Of a DNA stretch of 64,000 nt, positions 26,076-34,533 are shown piece after piece; the first letter of the stretch is position 1, and each line of letters opens with the position of its first letter. Position numbers and translations under genes: made by a program. The notes under the pieces are model-generated. The model was given only the letters and a program-made list of their open reading frames with translations, ran no database searches and was not told where the DNA came from. This stretch comes from DMER64 sp964554535 (GTDB lineage Bacteria; Bacteroidota; Bacteroidia; Bacteroidales; UBA932). The stretch is from the NCBI GenBank assembly GCA_964554535.1, contig CAZKPB010000003.1, positions 1-64,000 of the forward strand, in the 5' to 3' direction.

Positions 26076-27464
26076 ATGAAACGGTGTCTTATTTTGTTTC
26101 TGTTCCTTTCCATGTGCTGTACCTACGTTGCGGCACAGGAGCCGCAACCTGTCCGTCATAAGGTGCGTTGGATGGAAACGCTTTATTCCATAGCCCGCAA
26201 ATACAAAGTGGACGCTGTTGACATTGCCGTTCTCAACAACCTCAATAACGGACAGGTGAAGAAAGGCCAGATTCTGTTGATCCCCGTTACTACGGTAACA
26301 TTAGATTCCTTTACCCGGGAGCCGGAAGCTGCCGATACCACACAATTGGAAATCGCGGAAGGGCCCTTGGAAAACGAGACAACCCCCGAGGATTGTTCCC
26401 TGTATACTCCCTCCGACGCCTATATTCCGGTGCTGTCGGTCATACTTCCCGTAACCGGAAACAAAAGCAGCGACTCGTTTGTAGAGTTCTATCAGGGCGT
26501 ACTTCTAGCCGCCCGGAAGATGCAGGAGCAAGGGATGAACGCTCGGATTCAATGCTTTGACTGGAACGCCTATTCACCCGCCGACGAGTTGTTGTCCGGA
26601 GACCTGCTGGCCGAGAGTGATGTCATCATAGGGCCGGTATACTCGGCCGAGATTGGTAGCGCTCTGGCTTATTTTGACCGGTCGGACGTAAAGGTGGTGT
26701 CGCCGTTGGATGCCTCCTCAAATGTGTGGATTGAAGGCCATCCCAATTTTTTTCAGATTCCGACTCAGGCAAGCGTACAGCATCAGGCCGTTGTGAACGC
26801 TCTGGACCCTCGTACGGCTACCATCTGGGTTATTTCCGAGACCGGTGAGATGGAAGTTTCCTCTGAAATCAAGAACATTTTGGAGAAGAATGTGATTCCG
26901 TACCGTAATTTCACATACGATGTATTGGATGGCCGCACCGTCACCGCCACTTTGGAAGGTCTTTTGGGGTCTCAGACAAGAAACCAGATTATCATTGCGT
27001 CCCAGAATGAAGCCTTTGTTTCGGACGCTATGCGCAATCTGCATCTGCTCTATGCTTACAATCAGATTCCCATTGAATTATTCGGGCTCTCCAAATGGCG
27101 CTCGTTTGAAACGCTTGACCTGGCGGCTCTGCACCAGTTGCAGGTGGTGCTGCCTCTTTCGGTATATGTGGATTATTCACAGCCGGACGTGCAGGAATTT
27201 GTACGTACCTTCAGGGAAATCTACTTCACGGAACCTACCAATTATGCTTTTCAGGGATACGATGCAGCGTACTATTTTCTTAATGCCCTGTACAAATACG
27301 GACCGCATTTTGAGGGTTGTCTGGGACAAATGAAAGTGCAGTTGCTCCAATCTGATTATGGTTTTGAACGAGATACCGAAGAGGAAGGGTTCAGCAACCG
27401 TAGTGTACGTCTGATCCGCTATCTGCCGGATTACACCATCTCTCTGTTTCCCGGAATAAAATAA
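26076..27464 (+). CDS. LysM domain plus periplasmic-binding-protein-like protein
   Basis: A secreted protein of 462 residues. The signal peptide is MKRCLILFLFLSMCCTYVAAQ (1-21). One LysM domain (about 28-72, RHKVRWMETLYSIARKYKV...GQILLIP) should bind peptidoglycan. A linker of about 45 residues leads to a type I periplasmic-binding-protein-like domain (about 125-455, with SVILPVTGNKSSDSFVEFYQGVLLAA). No ABC partner is nearby. The combination is known in Bacteroidetes but its exact role, perhaps wall sensing or binding of muropeptides, is not established. A hairpin overlaps its stop codon. Confidence 0.82.
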   Translation: MKRCLILFLFLSMCCTYVAAQEPQPVRHKVRWMETLYSIARKYKVDAVDIAVLNNLNNGQVKKGQILLIPVTTVTLDSFTREPEAADTTQLEIAEGPLENETTPEDCSLYTPSDAYIPVLSVILPVTGNKSSDSFVEFYQGVLLAARKMQEQGMNARIQCFDWNAYSPADELLSGDLLAESDVIIGPVYSAEIGSALAYFDRSDVKVVSPLDASSNVWIEGHPNFFQIPTQASVQHQAVVNALDPRTATIWVISETGEMEVSSEIKNILEKNVIPYRNFTYDVLDGRTVTATLEGLLGSQTRNQIIIASQNEAFVSDAMRNLHLLYAYNQIPIELFGLSKWRSFETLDLAALHQLQVVLPLSVYVDYSQPDVQEFVRTFREIYFTEPTNYAFQGYDAAYYFLNALYKYGPHFEGCLGQMKVQLLQSDYGFERDTEEEGFSNRSVRLIRYLPDYTISLFPGIK

Positions 27465-27473
27465 TATTATTCC
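27453..27473. terminator. Possible bidirectional AT-rich terminator between convergent genes
   Basis: The inverted repeat GGAATAA (27453-27459) / TTATTCC (27467-27473) encloses a 7-base loop. Both stop codons, of the LysM gene (27462-27464) and of the lipocalin gene (27467-27469), lie inside it. There is no long T tract, so efficiency is uncertain. Confidence 0.4.
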
Positions 27474-28222
27474 AGCGGCATCCGGTGCAATTCCACACGG
27501 AACTCCGTGGTATCTTTCATATACCAGGACATGGTGTCTCCTTCCAGTTTTTCTATTTCCCAGCAATCAAAAAAACACCCGGGAGTTTTGATACTATTGC
27601 TGGAATAGTTCATGGCCAAAATATTCCCATAGAGGAAAAAATTCCCTTGTGTATCTTCTTTCAGACTGAATCGTTGCGTCACAGTATCAAACTGGTAATA
27701 GGAAAACGTGCCTTCTGGATGCATCTGGCAGCAAATGGGGTTCGTAGGGTTTCCATTGATAGACTGTAGCACCCAGTTTCCCAATATTGACTGCACATCA
27801 TACCCTTTACTGTCAAGTTTTTTTAAAGTATATCGGCTCCCATCAACAAAATTCACCCCGTCAATCCGGCTGGAGTGCACGGTATAACTCCAAGTGGAGT
27901 CTGTAAACACATTGTCCATGAATTTCAATTCCACATCTTCGCCCACCGCATCCTGTCCATTCACCAGAATAGCGTTGTAACGTACCGAATAGTGGTAGGT
28001 ATCACGTTCCCCCCATCGGTTATCGCTATCTGCAAACAAATAGCCGGATGCCAAAATTTGAGAAGTCGGCGACTGATAGTCACAGACAAATAGCTCTTTT
28101 GTAGGAACTTTTTGTCCGTTGACCTCATCCAATACCCATAAGCCTATTACATCGCGATATTTTATCTGCTGACAAGAAACCAGCAATAAAAAAGTGGACG
28201 CCAAAACAAATGCCCTTTTCAT
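27467..28222 (-). CDS. Lipoprotein with two tandem lipocalin-like domains
   Basis: A 251-residue surface or periplasmic lipoprotein. The lipobox LLVSC places the lipidated Cys at 17 after MKRAFVLASTFLLLVSC. Two homologous units follow, each opening with a lipocalin-like motif: VIGLWVLDEVNGQKVP (about 25-40) and ILGNWVLQSINGNPTN (about 145-160). The second resembles a copy of the first, so an internal duplication is likely. The ligand is unknown. It is a single gene between convergent LysM and nagB, with 148 non-coding bases on its 5' side in which I found no TAnnTTTG box. Confidence 0.75.
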   Translation of the reverse strand: MKRAFVLASTFLLLVSCQQIKYRDVIGLWVLDEVNGQKVPTKELFVCDYQSPTSQILASGYLFADSDNRWGERDTYHYSVRYNAILVNGQDAVGEDVELKFMDNVFTDSTWSYTVHSSRIDGVNFVDGSRYTLKKLDSKGYDVQSILGNWVLQSINGNPTNPICCQMHPEGTFSYYQFDTVTQRFSLKEDTQGNFFLYGNILAMNYSSNSIKTPGCFFDCWEIEKLEGDTMSWYMKDTTEFRVELHRMPLE

Positions 28223-28370
28223 ACCACTATATCTCCTAATCGATTTTTACCATACTTAACCCATTCGCACCCTCCGCAAGAAACACCGGATGCGAATACA
28301 CCAATTGTTGCAAAGGCAAAAATTGCCGCACAGTCAATTCAAATGATACTAAAAACCGCCTGCTCATTTC

Positions 28371-29168
28371 TTAGTATTTATTTGCTTCTTCAATATCGTT
28401 AAAATAATTGACTGTACCAACTTTAAGTTCATCAGTAGCCGGTTTATCGCATACAATAATACCTTTATTGTGCATTTGCAGGGCGGAAATAGTCCACATC
28501 TGGGTCACACTGCCTTCCACCGCGTGATACAGGGCCCGGGCCTTGTTGTGTCCGTTTACCAAAATCATTACCTCTCTGGCATCCATCACGGTGCCCACAC
28601 CCACCGTAAGTGCCGTCTTTGGAACCAAGTCCACGTTGTTGTCAAAAAAACGGGCGTTGGCCAGACGGGTATCAGTAGCCAGTGTCTTGACGCGGGTGCG
28701 CGAAGTAAGGGAAGACCCCGGTTCATTGAAGGCTATATGTCCGTCAGGTCCTATCCCGCCAAGAAAAAGGTCCACACCACCCGCTTTTACAATGGCTTCT
28801 TCATAGACGGTACATTCTTCCGACAGGTCGGGGGCATTACCGTTGAGGATATGAATGTTTTCCTGCGGCACATTCACATATTTGAAAAAGTTGGAAAACA
28901 TAAAAGTATGATAGGACTGAGGGTGATCCTGCGGAAGACCCACATACTCATCCATATTGAAAGTCATCACATTCTCAAAAGACACCTTTCCCTCTCTGTA
29001 TAGCGCCACCAACTCTTTGTATGTTCCCAGCGGGGATGACCCGGTAGGAAGTCCCAATACAAAGAAAGGCTTTTTGGCAGTAGGTTTATGCTTGTTGATG
29101 CGGTTGGCTATATAACGCGCCGCCCACGAAGAAAGGCTGGCATAATCCTCTTGAATAATCAGTCGCAT
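28371..29168 (-). CDS. nagB: Glucosamine-6-phosphate deaminase
   Basis: Converts glucosamine 6-phosphate to fructose 6-phosphate and ammonia. The 265 residues are of family length. The active-site region FNMDEYVGL (about 69-77) has the catalytic Asp, and LFLGGIGPDGHIAFNEPGSS (about 131-150) has the His and Glu of the active site. It starts 1 base after recN ends, so it is the last gene of the bamD-omega-recN-nagB transcript. Confidence 0.96.
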   Translation of the reverse strand: MRLIIQEDYASLSSWAARYIANRINKHKPTAKKPFFVLGLPTGSSPLGTYKELVALYREGKVSFENVMTFNMDEYVGLPQDHPQSYHTFMFSNFFKYVNVPQENIHILNGNAPDLSEECTVYEEAIVKAGGVDLFLGGIGPDGHIAFNEPGSSLTSRTRVKTLATDTRLANARFFDNNVDLVPKTALTVGVGTVMDAREVMILVNGHNKARALYHAVEGSVTQMWTISALQMHNKGIIVCDKPATDELKVGTVNYFNDIEEANKY

Positions 29169-29169
29169 A

Positions 29170-30837
29170 TTAATGGCTATTTAAAAGTTCTTTTGCATTT
29201 TCTATGGCCGCCGGGGTAATCTGCGCTCCACTGAGCATCCGGGCCACTTCCATAATCCGTTCCTGAGGAGTGAGGGCTCGTACCTGCGTGCTGACGGCAT
29301 CGGAGTCGACCTCTTTGGTAACCAAAAAATGAGCTTCACCCTTGGCCGCCACCTGCGGCAGATGCGTAATGGCCACCACCTGAATCTGATGAGCCAGGTC
29401 ACATATCATATTGCCCATACAGTCCGCAATTTTGCCGGACACTCCCACGTCCACCTCGTCAAACACAATCGTGTGCAACCCCACGCGGGCCGCCACAAGA
29501 GATTTTATACACAGCATCAGGCGGGACAACTCGCCCCCCGAAGCCACTTTCCCGATTTCTCGCATCGGCATATCCTTATTGGCCGAGAACCACAATTGCA
29601 CCTGGGTGTTTCCGGCGGGAGTACATTCAGCGGTCTGTTCCAGACGGAATTCCACGCGGGCATGGAGCATCCCCAGAGGCAAGAGTAAGGTTTCAATCTT
29701 GTGAGACAGCGCTTCCACACAATCCGCCCGTTGTAGATGCAGTTTGTTGGCGGAAAGCAGCATCTGCGATTGCGCCAGGGTCCATTCTTTCTGAAGATTG
29801 AGCAACCGGATGCGGTTGTCCTGGGCCCCGCCTAACCGGGACTGCATCCCGTCACGCAATGCAATCAGTTCTTCCACCGTCTTCACCTGATGCTTGCGCT
29901 CCAGGTCGTATATAAGTTGCAGGCGCAGGGCCACTTCTTCCAGACGTTTGGGATTGGCCTGCACTTTTTCTGCCGCCTTCTGGCACTCATCGGCAATATC
30001 CTTGCATTCCACGCGCATACTGTCTATCCGGTCCGTAAAAGACTCAAAGGCAGACACCAGCGATGCCACCGAGGCCGATAGTTTATGCGCCTCCTTCAGC
30101 TGCACCAGCACGGAACGCTCCCAACCATTGAGCAGCCCGGTTACCTGGCAGAGTTGGTCCTGCACTTGAGTGGCATGGGAAAGCAACTCCTGTTCGGCCT
30201 CAAGGTCTTCCTGTTCTCCGGGTTGCAAGGCGGCTTCATGTAACTGATTGTACTGAAACTGCAGGTATTCCTGGTCCAGAGCCTGTTGCTCTACCTGTTG
30301 ACGCAAGACCCGCACCTGTTCTTCCAGCAAGGACGCCTGTTTGTACAATTGGGAATATTCCGGCAGCATCCCCGCCGAGCCGGCATACGCGTCCACCACT
30401 TTTAACGGATAAGTACTTCCGGACAACAGCAAGTGTTCGTGCTGCGAATGAATATCAATCAACCGCAAACCCAGTTCTTTCATAAAAGAGAGGGGTACAG
30501 GCTGGTCATTTACAAAGGACCTGCTTTTTCCGGCAGGAGTAATGATGCGTCTGAGAACCAGTTCCCTGTCAAAATCCACCTGATTGGCATCAAAAAGTGC
30601 CGGAAGGGAAGCATCTTCCTGTGGAGGCAAAGAAAAGCCGGCCTCCACGACAGCATTGGTTTGTTTGTCTTTTAAAACGTCAGAATCAGCACGCTGACCC
30701 AGCACAAGGGAAAGAGCCCCGAGCAAAATAGATTTACCCGCACCGGTTTCCCCGGTGATCAGACTCAGGCCCTTTGGCAAGGTAATATTCAATTCCCGTA
30801 TAAGGGCATAGTTGGATATGCTTAATGAACAAAGCAA
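29170..30837 (-). CDS. recN: DNA repair protein RecN
   Basis: An SMC-like ATPase for double-strand-break repair. The 555 residues have Walker A GETGAGKSIL near residue 30, a long central coiled-coil region (about 150-400), the ABC signature ASGGELSRLML (about 427-437) and Walker B TIVFDEVDVGVSG (about 453-465). The start is TTG at 30837, chosen because MLCSLSISNYALIRELNI is the normal RecN N-terminus. It lies 5 bases after the omega gene. Confidence 0.96.
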   Translation of the reverse strand: MLCSLSISNYALIRELNITLPKGLSLITGETGAGKSILLGALSLVLGQRADSDVLKDKQTNAVVEAGFSLPPQEDASLPALFDANQVDFDRELVLRRIITPAGKSRSFVNDQPVPLSFMKELGLRLIDIHSQHEHLLLSGSTYPLKVVDAYAGSAGMLPEYSQLYKQASLLEEQVRVLRQQVEQQALDQEYLQFQYNQLHEAALQPGEQEDLEAEQELLSHATQVQDQLCQVTGLLNGWERSVLVQLKEAHKLSASVASLVSAFESFTDRIDSMRVECKDIADECQKAAEKVQANPKRLEEVALRLQLIYDLERKHQVKTVEELIALRDGMQSRLGGAQDNRIRLLNLQKEWTLAQSQMLLSANKLHLQRADCVEALSHKIETLLLPLGMLHARVEFRLEQTAECTPAGNTQVQLWFSANKDMPMREIGKVASGGELSRLMLCIKSLVAARVGLHTIVFDEVDVGVSGKIADCMGNMICDLAHQIQVVAITHLPQVAAKGEAHFLVTKEVDSDAVSTQVRALTPQERIMEVARMLSGAQITPAAIENAKELLNSH

Positions 30838-30842
30838 GCGTT

Positions 30843-31178
30843 TTACTTATTTTCTTCTTCTTTTTTCTGGACCATCTTATAGGCTATCTCACCATCCTCA
30901 AATTCTTTCACCGCCACCAATGTAGATTTGGGCATACGTTCGTAATAACGGGAGATTTCAATCTGTTCCCGGTTTTCAAACGTTTCTTCCAGCGTATCGG
31001 CAAAATTGGAAAACTCTTCCAGACGACTGTTCAATTCTTTCTTTTCTTCCACGGCAATCTGGTTGGCACGCTTGGCCACAATGACTACCGTTTCATAAAT
31101 ATTGCCTGTAGGCGCGGACAACTTGGAAAGGTCACGCGTAATGGTACTGTCCGGAACTCCTTGTTTTTTATTCTCCAT
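30843..31178 (-). CDS. rpoZ: RNA polymerase omega-like subunit (Rpb6 family)
   Basis: This is a 111-residue protein from ATG 31178 (MENKKQGVPDSTITRDLSKL). The longer in-frame reading to 31298 is encoded within bamD and is unlikely. The TGNIYETVVIVAKRANQIAVEEKKEL segment matches the omega/Rpb6 core that clamps the beta-prime C-terminus, and the tail is charged. The gene overlaps the bamD stop by 11 bases, so it is translationally tied to an outer-membrane assembly gene. Family assignment is from pattern recognition; the Bacteroidetes omega is divergent. Confidence 0.75.
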   Translation of the reverse strand: MENKKQGVPDSTITRDLSKLSAPTGNIYETVVIVAKRANQIAVEEKKELNSRLEEFSNFADTLEETFENREQIEISRYYERMPKSTLVAVKEFEDGEIAYKMVQKKEEENK

Positions 31179-31992
31179 CTTCTTGTTTGATTTTATTTTT
31201 ATTTGTTGTTGCCTGTTGGGCGCGTTTGAACATACCGTCCACCTCTTTGCGGTATTTGGAATCGGGAAACTCACTGATAAAATTGTAATACTCGTCAATT
31301 AAATTCAGGAAACGTTCACGCTGCAATTCCGGAAGGCTGTTGTCCGCGTATTTGTAATTGGAGGCTACCACGTAATATAGGATATCCTCACGGTAGCGGC
31401 TTTCCGGATTCTCCTTGAGGGATTCCTTGAGCGCGTAGGAAGCCGCCTTGTAATCTTCTATGGTATAGTATATTTTTGCCGATTCATAGCCTTTTCTGTC
31501 CAGTCTGCCGTAAAGATCATCCAGCATATATTGGCATACGGTGGCGTATTCGTTGTCCGGGTAGTCGTATTGGAATTCTTCAATGGCGGCTATGGCCTTT
31601 TGCGTGGGCAACTGGTCCAACTCGTAACGGTAGGTTCCTTCATACATACAGTCCAACCGGAGGAAGCGGGCCGTTTTGGTAAACGGGGAGCGGGGAAATA
31701 CCTGGGCAAACTGATTGAAATTCTCCTCGGCCATGACATAGTCGTTAAGGCGGTAATTGGTCAATGCCGAAAAATATTGTACCGTGTCGTCCTTGTTAGT
31801 ACCCTTGAAGGCCACCTGAATCTGTTCAAAAAGCTGCTGGGCCTTGCTGTACTTGCGCGCCTCGTAATATTCAATGGCTTTCTTGTATTTAAGGTCATAG
31901 TCGTTGCTGCGCAAAAGCAGCTCATGCTGATTGGCACAAGAGGAAAACCCAAGTAGAATAAGGGCTGTACAGAATAGGATACAATTTTTCAT
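31168..31992 (-). CDS. bamD: Outer membrane protein assembly factor BamD
   Basis: A lipoprotein of the BAM complex, with tetratricopeptide repeats that bind BamA. The start is taken at ATG 31992 (MKNCILFCTALILLGFSSC), which gives a lipobox at GFSSC (Cys19); the frame from 32022 adds ten residues ahead of the signal. The body (about 30-250) carries TPR-like helices, for example AIEYYEARKYSKAQQLFEQI and AEENFNQFAQVFPRSPFTKTA. Two promoter boxes lie just upstream, and the 3' end overlaps the omega gene. Confidence 0.92.
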   Translation of the reverse strand: MKNCILFCTALILLGFSSCANQHELLLRSNDYDLKYKKAIEYYEARKYSKAQQLFEQIQVAFKGTNKDDTVQYFSALTNYRLNDYVMAEENFNQFAQVFPRSPFTKTARFLRLDCMYEGTYRYELDQLPTQKAIAAIEEFQYDYPDNEYATVCQYMLDDLYGRLDRKGYESAKIYYTIEDYKAASYALKESLKENPESRYREDILYYVVASNYKYADNSLPELQRERFLNLIDEYYNFISEFPDSKYRKEVDGMFKRAQQATTNKNKIKQEDGE

Positions 31993-32008
31993 TGGTAATA
32001 ATAATTTG

Positions 32009-32016
32009 CAAATATA
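32009..32016 (-). promoter_or_regulatory. bamD promoter -7 box, proximal (TATATTTG)
   Basis: On the minus strand this is an exact TAnnTTTG, 16 bases upstream of the bamD ATG. Confidence 0.65.
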
Positions 32017-32027
32017 CGACACTTTAG

Positions 32028-32035
32028 CAAATATA
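32028..32035 (-). promoter_or_regulatory. bamD promoter -7 box, distal (TATATTTG)
   Basis: A second identical TATATTTG lies 19 bases upstream of the proximal box, in the 51-base gap between trxB and bamD. Tandem starts would raise or split expression of the bamD-omega-recN-nagB transcript. Confidence 0.6.
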
Positions 32036-32043
32036 GTGCCTTT

Positions 32044-32964
32044 TTATTGTCCAGCCAGATAGCGTTCCGCATCTATAGCGGCCATACATCCGCCCGCTGC
32101 GGCCGTGATTGCCTGTTTATAGCGGACATCACGCACATCACCGGCGGCAAAAACTCCCGGGACATTGGTTTGGGAAGTGCCTTCCCGCGTAAGGATATAG
32201 CCTTCGGCATTAGTCTCGACCCAGGGAGTAAACAATTCAGAATTAGGATGATGCCCTATAGCAAGGAAGAAACCTTGGATAGGGACGTCTATAGTCTGCC
32301 CGTTGTGTACCAGCCTTACTCCTGTCACGCCCCGGTCATCGCCCAAAATCTCTTGCGTCTGATGTTCCCATAGCACTTCAATATTGGGGGTGTTCATCAC
32401 CCTTTTCTGCATGGCTTTGGAGGCGCGCAGCACATTACGGCGAACCACCAGATACACTTTGCGGCACAATCCGGCCAAGTAAGTGGCCTCTTCACAGGCT
32501 GTATCTCCGCCTCCCACTACCACCACGTCTTTTTTGCGATAAAAAAACCCGTCGCAGGTGGCACAGGCCGAGACCCCCCTTCCCCTGAATTTTTCTTCCG
32601 AAGGAAGGCCCAGGTAGCGGGCCGTGGCGCCTGTGGCAATGATGAGCGTATCGGAGAGCACTTGGGTGCCGTCATCAATGGTAATGAGGTAAGGGGCCTT
32701 ACCCAGGTCCACGGCACTGAGGGAGCCGCCACGCAACCGGGCTCCAAAACGCAAGGCCTGTGTGCGCATATCATTCATTAATTGGGTGCCGTCCACTCCC
32801 TCCGGGTGCCCCGGAAAATTGTTCACCTCGGTGGTGGTAGTTAACTGACCGCCTGCTTGCAGCCCCTCGTAAAGGACAGGTTCCAGGTTAGCCCGCGAAG
32901 TATATATTGCGGCAGTGTAGCCGGCCGGACCACTACCGGCAATAAGGCATTTTATATGTTCCAT
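32044..32964 (-). CDS. trxB: Thioredoxin reductase
   Basis: A flavoprotein that transfers NADPH electrons to thioredoxin. The 306 residues have the FAD site AGSGPAGYTAAIYTSRA (about 9-25), the redox-active CATC (about 134-137) and the NADPH site GGGDTACEEA (about 151-160). A C-terminal GVFAAGDVRD-type FAD motif is near 275. It is transcribed separately from its own promoter box 28 bases upstream. Confidence 0.97.
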   Translation of the reverse strand: MEHIKCLIAGSGPAGYTAAIYTSRANLEPVLYEGLQAGGQLTTTTEVNNFPGHPEGVDGTQLMNDMRTQALRFGARLRGGSLSAVDLGKAPYLITIDDGTQVLSDTLIIATGATARYLGLPSEEKFRGRGVSACATCDGFFYRKKDVVVVGGGDTACEEATYLAGLCRKVYLVVRRNVLRASKAMQKRVMNTPNIEVLWEHQTQEILGDDRGVTGVRLVHNGQTIDVPIQGFFLAIGHHPNSELFTPWVETNAEGYILTREGTSQTNVPGVFAAGDVRDVRYKQAITAAAGGCMAAIDAERYLAGQ

Positions 32965-32991
32965 AGTAAAGTGTCTTTGTATGATTTTTTA

Positions 32992-32999
32992 CAAAAATA
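32992..32999 (-). promoter_or_regulatory. trxB promoter -7 box (TATTTTTG)
   Basis: Minus-strand TATTTTTG, an exact TAnnTTTG, 27 bases upstream of the trxB ATG at 32964. Confidence 0.6.
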
Positions 33000-33032
33000 A
33001 TTAAAATCAAAAGCAGTTTCTAAAAAAAGACT

Positions 33033-33040
33033 TATATTTG
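33033..33040 (+). promoter_or_regulatory. tRNA-Pro promoter -7 box (TATATTTG)
   Basis: An exact TATATTTG, 12 bases upstream of the tRNA 5' end, so transcription should begin only a few bases before the mature tRNA. Confidence 0.75.
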
Positions 33041-33052
33041 CGGCTCTAAAAG

Positions 33053-33126
33053 CGGGGCGTGGCGCAGTTGGCTAGCGTACTTGCATGGGGTGCAAGGGGT
33101 CGAATGTTCGAGTCATTTCGCCCCGA
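33053..33126 (+). tRNA. tRNA-Pro (GGG)
   Basis: The acceptor stem CGGGGCG (33053-33059) pairs with CGCCCCG (33119-33125), discriminator A at 33126. The anticodon stem-loop at 33080-33096 has anticodon GGG at 33087-33089. D arm and T loop TTCGAGT are present; CCA is not encoded. Single gene between divergent trxB and a convergent membrane protein gene, with its own promoter and a terminator. Confidence 0.95.
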
Positions 33127-33136
33127 CTTTTGAAAA

Positions 33137-34099
33137 TCAAGCGGTTGCAGTTTTCTGTGACCGCTTGTCTTTTATGCGGTCCCCCAGAAGATTTTCCAAA
33201 CGACGTTCCCATACCAGCACCAGAGCCCAGGCCCAGCGAATCCCCAGCATCCATGGAACCATTCCTCCTACGGAGGCAAAGAGGATCAAATCTTCCAGAT
33301 TGCTATGCGCTATCCCAATGTGATGATTAAGCAAATCAATGTCCCGACGGGTTACCTTGCCGGCTTTGGACTCGTCTATCATCACGGCGGCCCCGTAGGC
33401 CAAGCCCAGAATGTTGGCCACTATCCACAAAAAAGCTGTTTTGGGCGGCAGCCCAAAAAAGCGCATCACGGGCCGCAGGAACCGTGCAATGTAGCGTATA
33501 GCCCCAAACTCGGCCAACAACCGCTGAAGCAGGGTCAGCGAGAACACCAGCACTACCATCTTGAGCACCACTCCGGCCGTAGACACCGCCCAATCTTTTA
33601 AAATAACCCAAAACGAGAGGCGTTCCACACTCATCCACTCCACCGGCTCAATGACGCCTTTTCCGGGCAGTACCAAGTTGAGCAACCAGCCCAAAAACAA
33701 TCCGGAGAGAGTACGCAACGCCACCATCCGCAGGGCCGAGGTGCCTGTTTTCCGCTGCACCATGGTTTCCGTAATCATGTTATGCGAGCAGAGAATCATT
33801 ACCGCCATGATAGTAGTGCACCGGGCATCCAGATGCAAAGTGGTGATTACCGCTATGCCCGAATAGCAATTCACAAAATAAGCCGAGACATAAGCCAGAG
33901 AAGCCTCTCCGGGCAAACCGAACGCCGAGAAGAACGGGGTCAGGTGACGCGAGAGCCACGGGATGAGCCCGAGGTAATTCAGGCACATTACCGCAAAAGA
34001 GACCCCCACGGTAATTTTCACCAGCCACCAGACGGTATGCATAATACCGGGCAATGCGGTTCTGACTACGTTTTCTATTCTTTTGGCAGTTTTTTCCAT
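33137..34099 (-). CDS. Gate-domain (nucleoside recognition/SpmA-SpmB-like) membrane protein
   Basis: An inner-membrane protein of about 320 residues, with the start taken at ATG 34099 (MEKTAKRIENVVRTALPG). Starts further upstream would run inside the protease gene. Two Gate-like membrane blocks are visible: WWLVKITVGVSFAVMCLNYLGL...FSAFGLPGEASLAYVSAYFVNCYSG (about 20-85) and a repeat at about 185-260 (FFGLPPKTAFLWIVANILGLAYGAA). This symmetric layout resembles the SpmA/SpmB and FeoB Gate family. The substrate is unknown. It overlaps the upstream protease gene by 25 bases and is the last gene of that operon. Its last ten codons form part of the tRNA-Pro terminator hairpin. Confidence 0.75.
   Translation of the reverse strand: MEKTAKRIENVVRTALPGIMHTVWWLVKITVGVSFAVMCLNYLGLIPWLSRHLTPFFSAFGLPGEASLAYVSAYFVNCYSGIAVITTLHLDARCTTIMAVMILCSHNMITETMVQRKTGTSALRMVALRTLSGLFLGWLLNLVLPGKGVIEPVEWMSVERLSFWVILKDWAVSTAGVVLKMVVLVFSLTLLQRLLAEFGAIRYIARFLRPVMRFFGLPPKTAFLWIVANILGLAYGAAVMIDESKAGKVTRRDIDLLNHHIGIAHSNLEDLILFASVGGMVPWMLGIRWAWALVLVWERRLENLLGDRIKDKRSQKTATA
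33138..33174. terminator. Hairpin terminator shared by tRNA-Pro and the end of the Gate-domain gene
   Basis: CAAGCGGT (33138-33145) pairs with ACCGCTTG (33160-33167), and five further inner pairs (two of them G-U) continue to a TTTT loop. TCTTTTA follows on the + strand. It begins 12 bases after tRNA-Pro. On the minus strand it covers the stop codon and last codons of the Gate-domain gene, so it may serve both. Confidence 0.7.
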
Positions 34100-34533
34100 A
34101 ATTTGACAACAACTCTTTTTACAAGCGGGCACGTGCAGCTCCAGACAGCCCAATAGCACTTCCAGCGGAAACTGTCCGGCCGGCATATTCCGCCGCCCGG
34201 GCGAATGACTTGGGTCACCTTTCCCAACACGTGGTCCGGGTCGGCCCGTTCGGTCGTATCCGTGACGGCATCGCCTCGGACAATATACTGCCCGGGCCGG
34301 ATGTCGATGATGCGGTGCAGCAGATGGCGTTCCATATAAACAAACAGCACAATGTCTCCCTTTTTCAGGCGGGTGGGGTCGCAGGCACTCAGGGTGACGC
34401 AGTCGCGGCCGTCGCGCAGAAAGGGGCTCATACTGCTTCCACGTACCCGTATGGAAACCGATTGGCCGTCACGCAAAAGCCGGTGCACGTCCTCAAAAAA
34501 TGCGGTGTTGGAAATACTTTTACAGGCATCCAT
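34075..34533 (-). CDS. S24/S26-family signal-peptidase-like protease
   Basis: A protein of 152 residues from ATG 34533 (MDACKSISNTAFFEDV). The motif RVRGSSMSPFLRDG (about 29-42) holds the nucleophilic Ser of the LexA/signal-peptidase fold. HLLHRIIDIRPGQYIVRGDAV (about 69-89) has the His and Asp of the ER/archaeal-type (Ser-His) signal peptidases and no general-base Lys. A hydrophobic tail (WAVWSCTCPLVKRVVVKLW) may lie at the membrane. It overlaps the kinase gene by 14 bases and the Gate-domain gene by 25, and probably cleaves a peptide handled by its PqqD-like neighbour. Confidence 0.75.
   Translation of the reverse strand: MDACKSISNTAFFEDVHRLLRDGQSVSIRVRGSSMSPFLRDGRDCVTLSACDPTRLKKGDIVLFVYMERHLLHRIIDIRPGQYIVRGDAVTDTTERADPDHVLGKVTQVIRPGGGICRPDSFRWKCYWAVWSCTCPLVKRVVVKLWKKLPKE

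Noticed and set aside
28223..28370. Regulatory RNA or promoter in the 148-base gap upstream of the lipocalin gene
   Set aside because: No TAnnTTTG box on the minus strand and no stable hairpin could be supported by eye.
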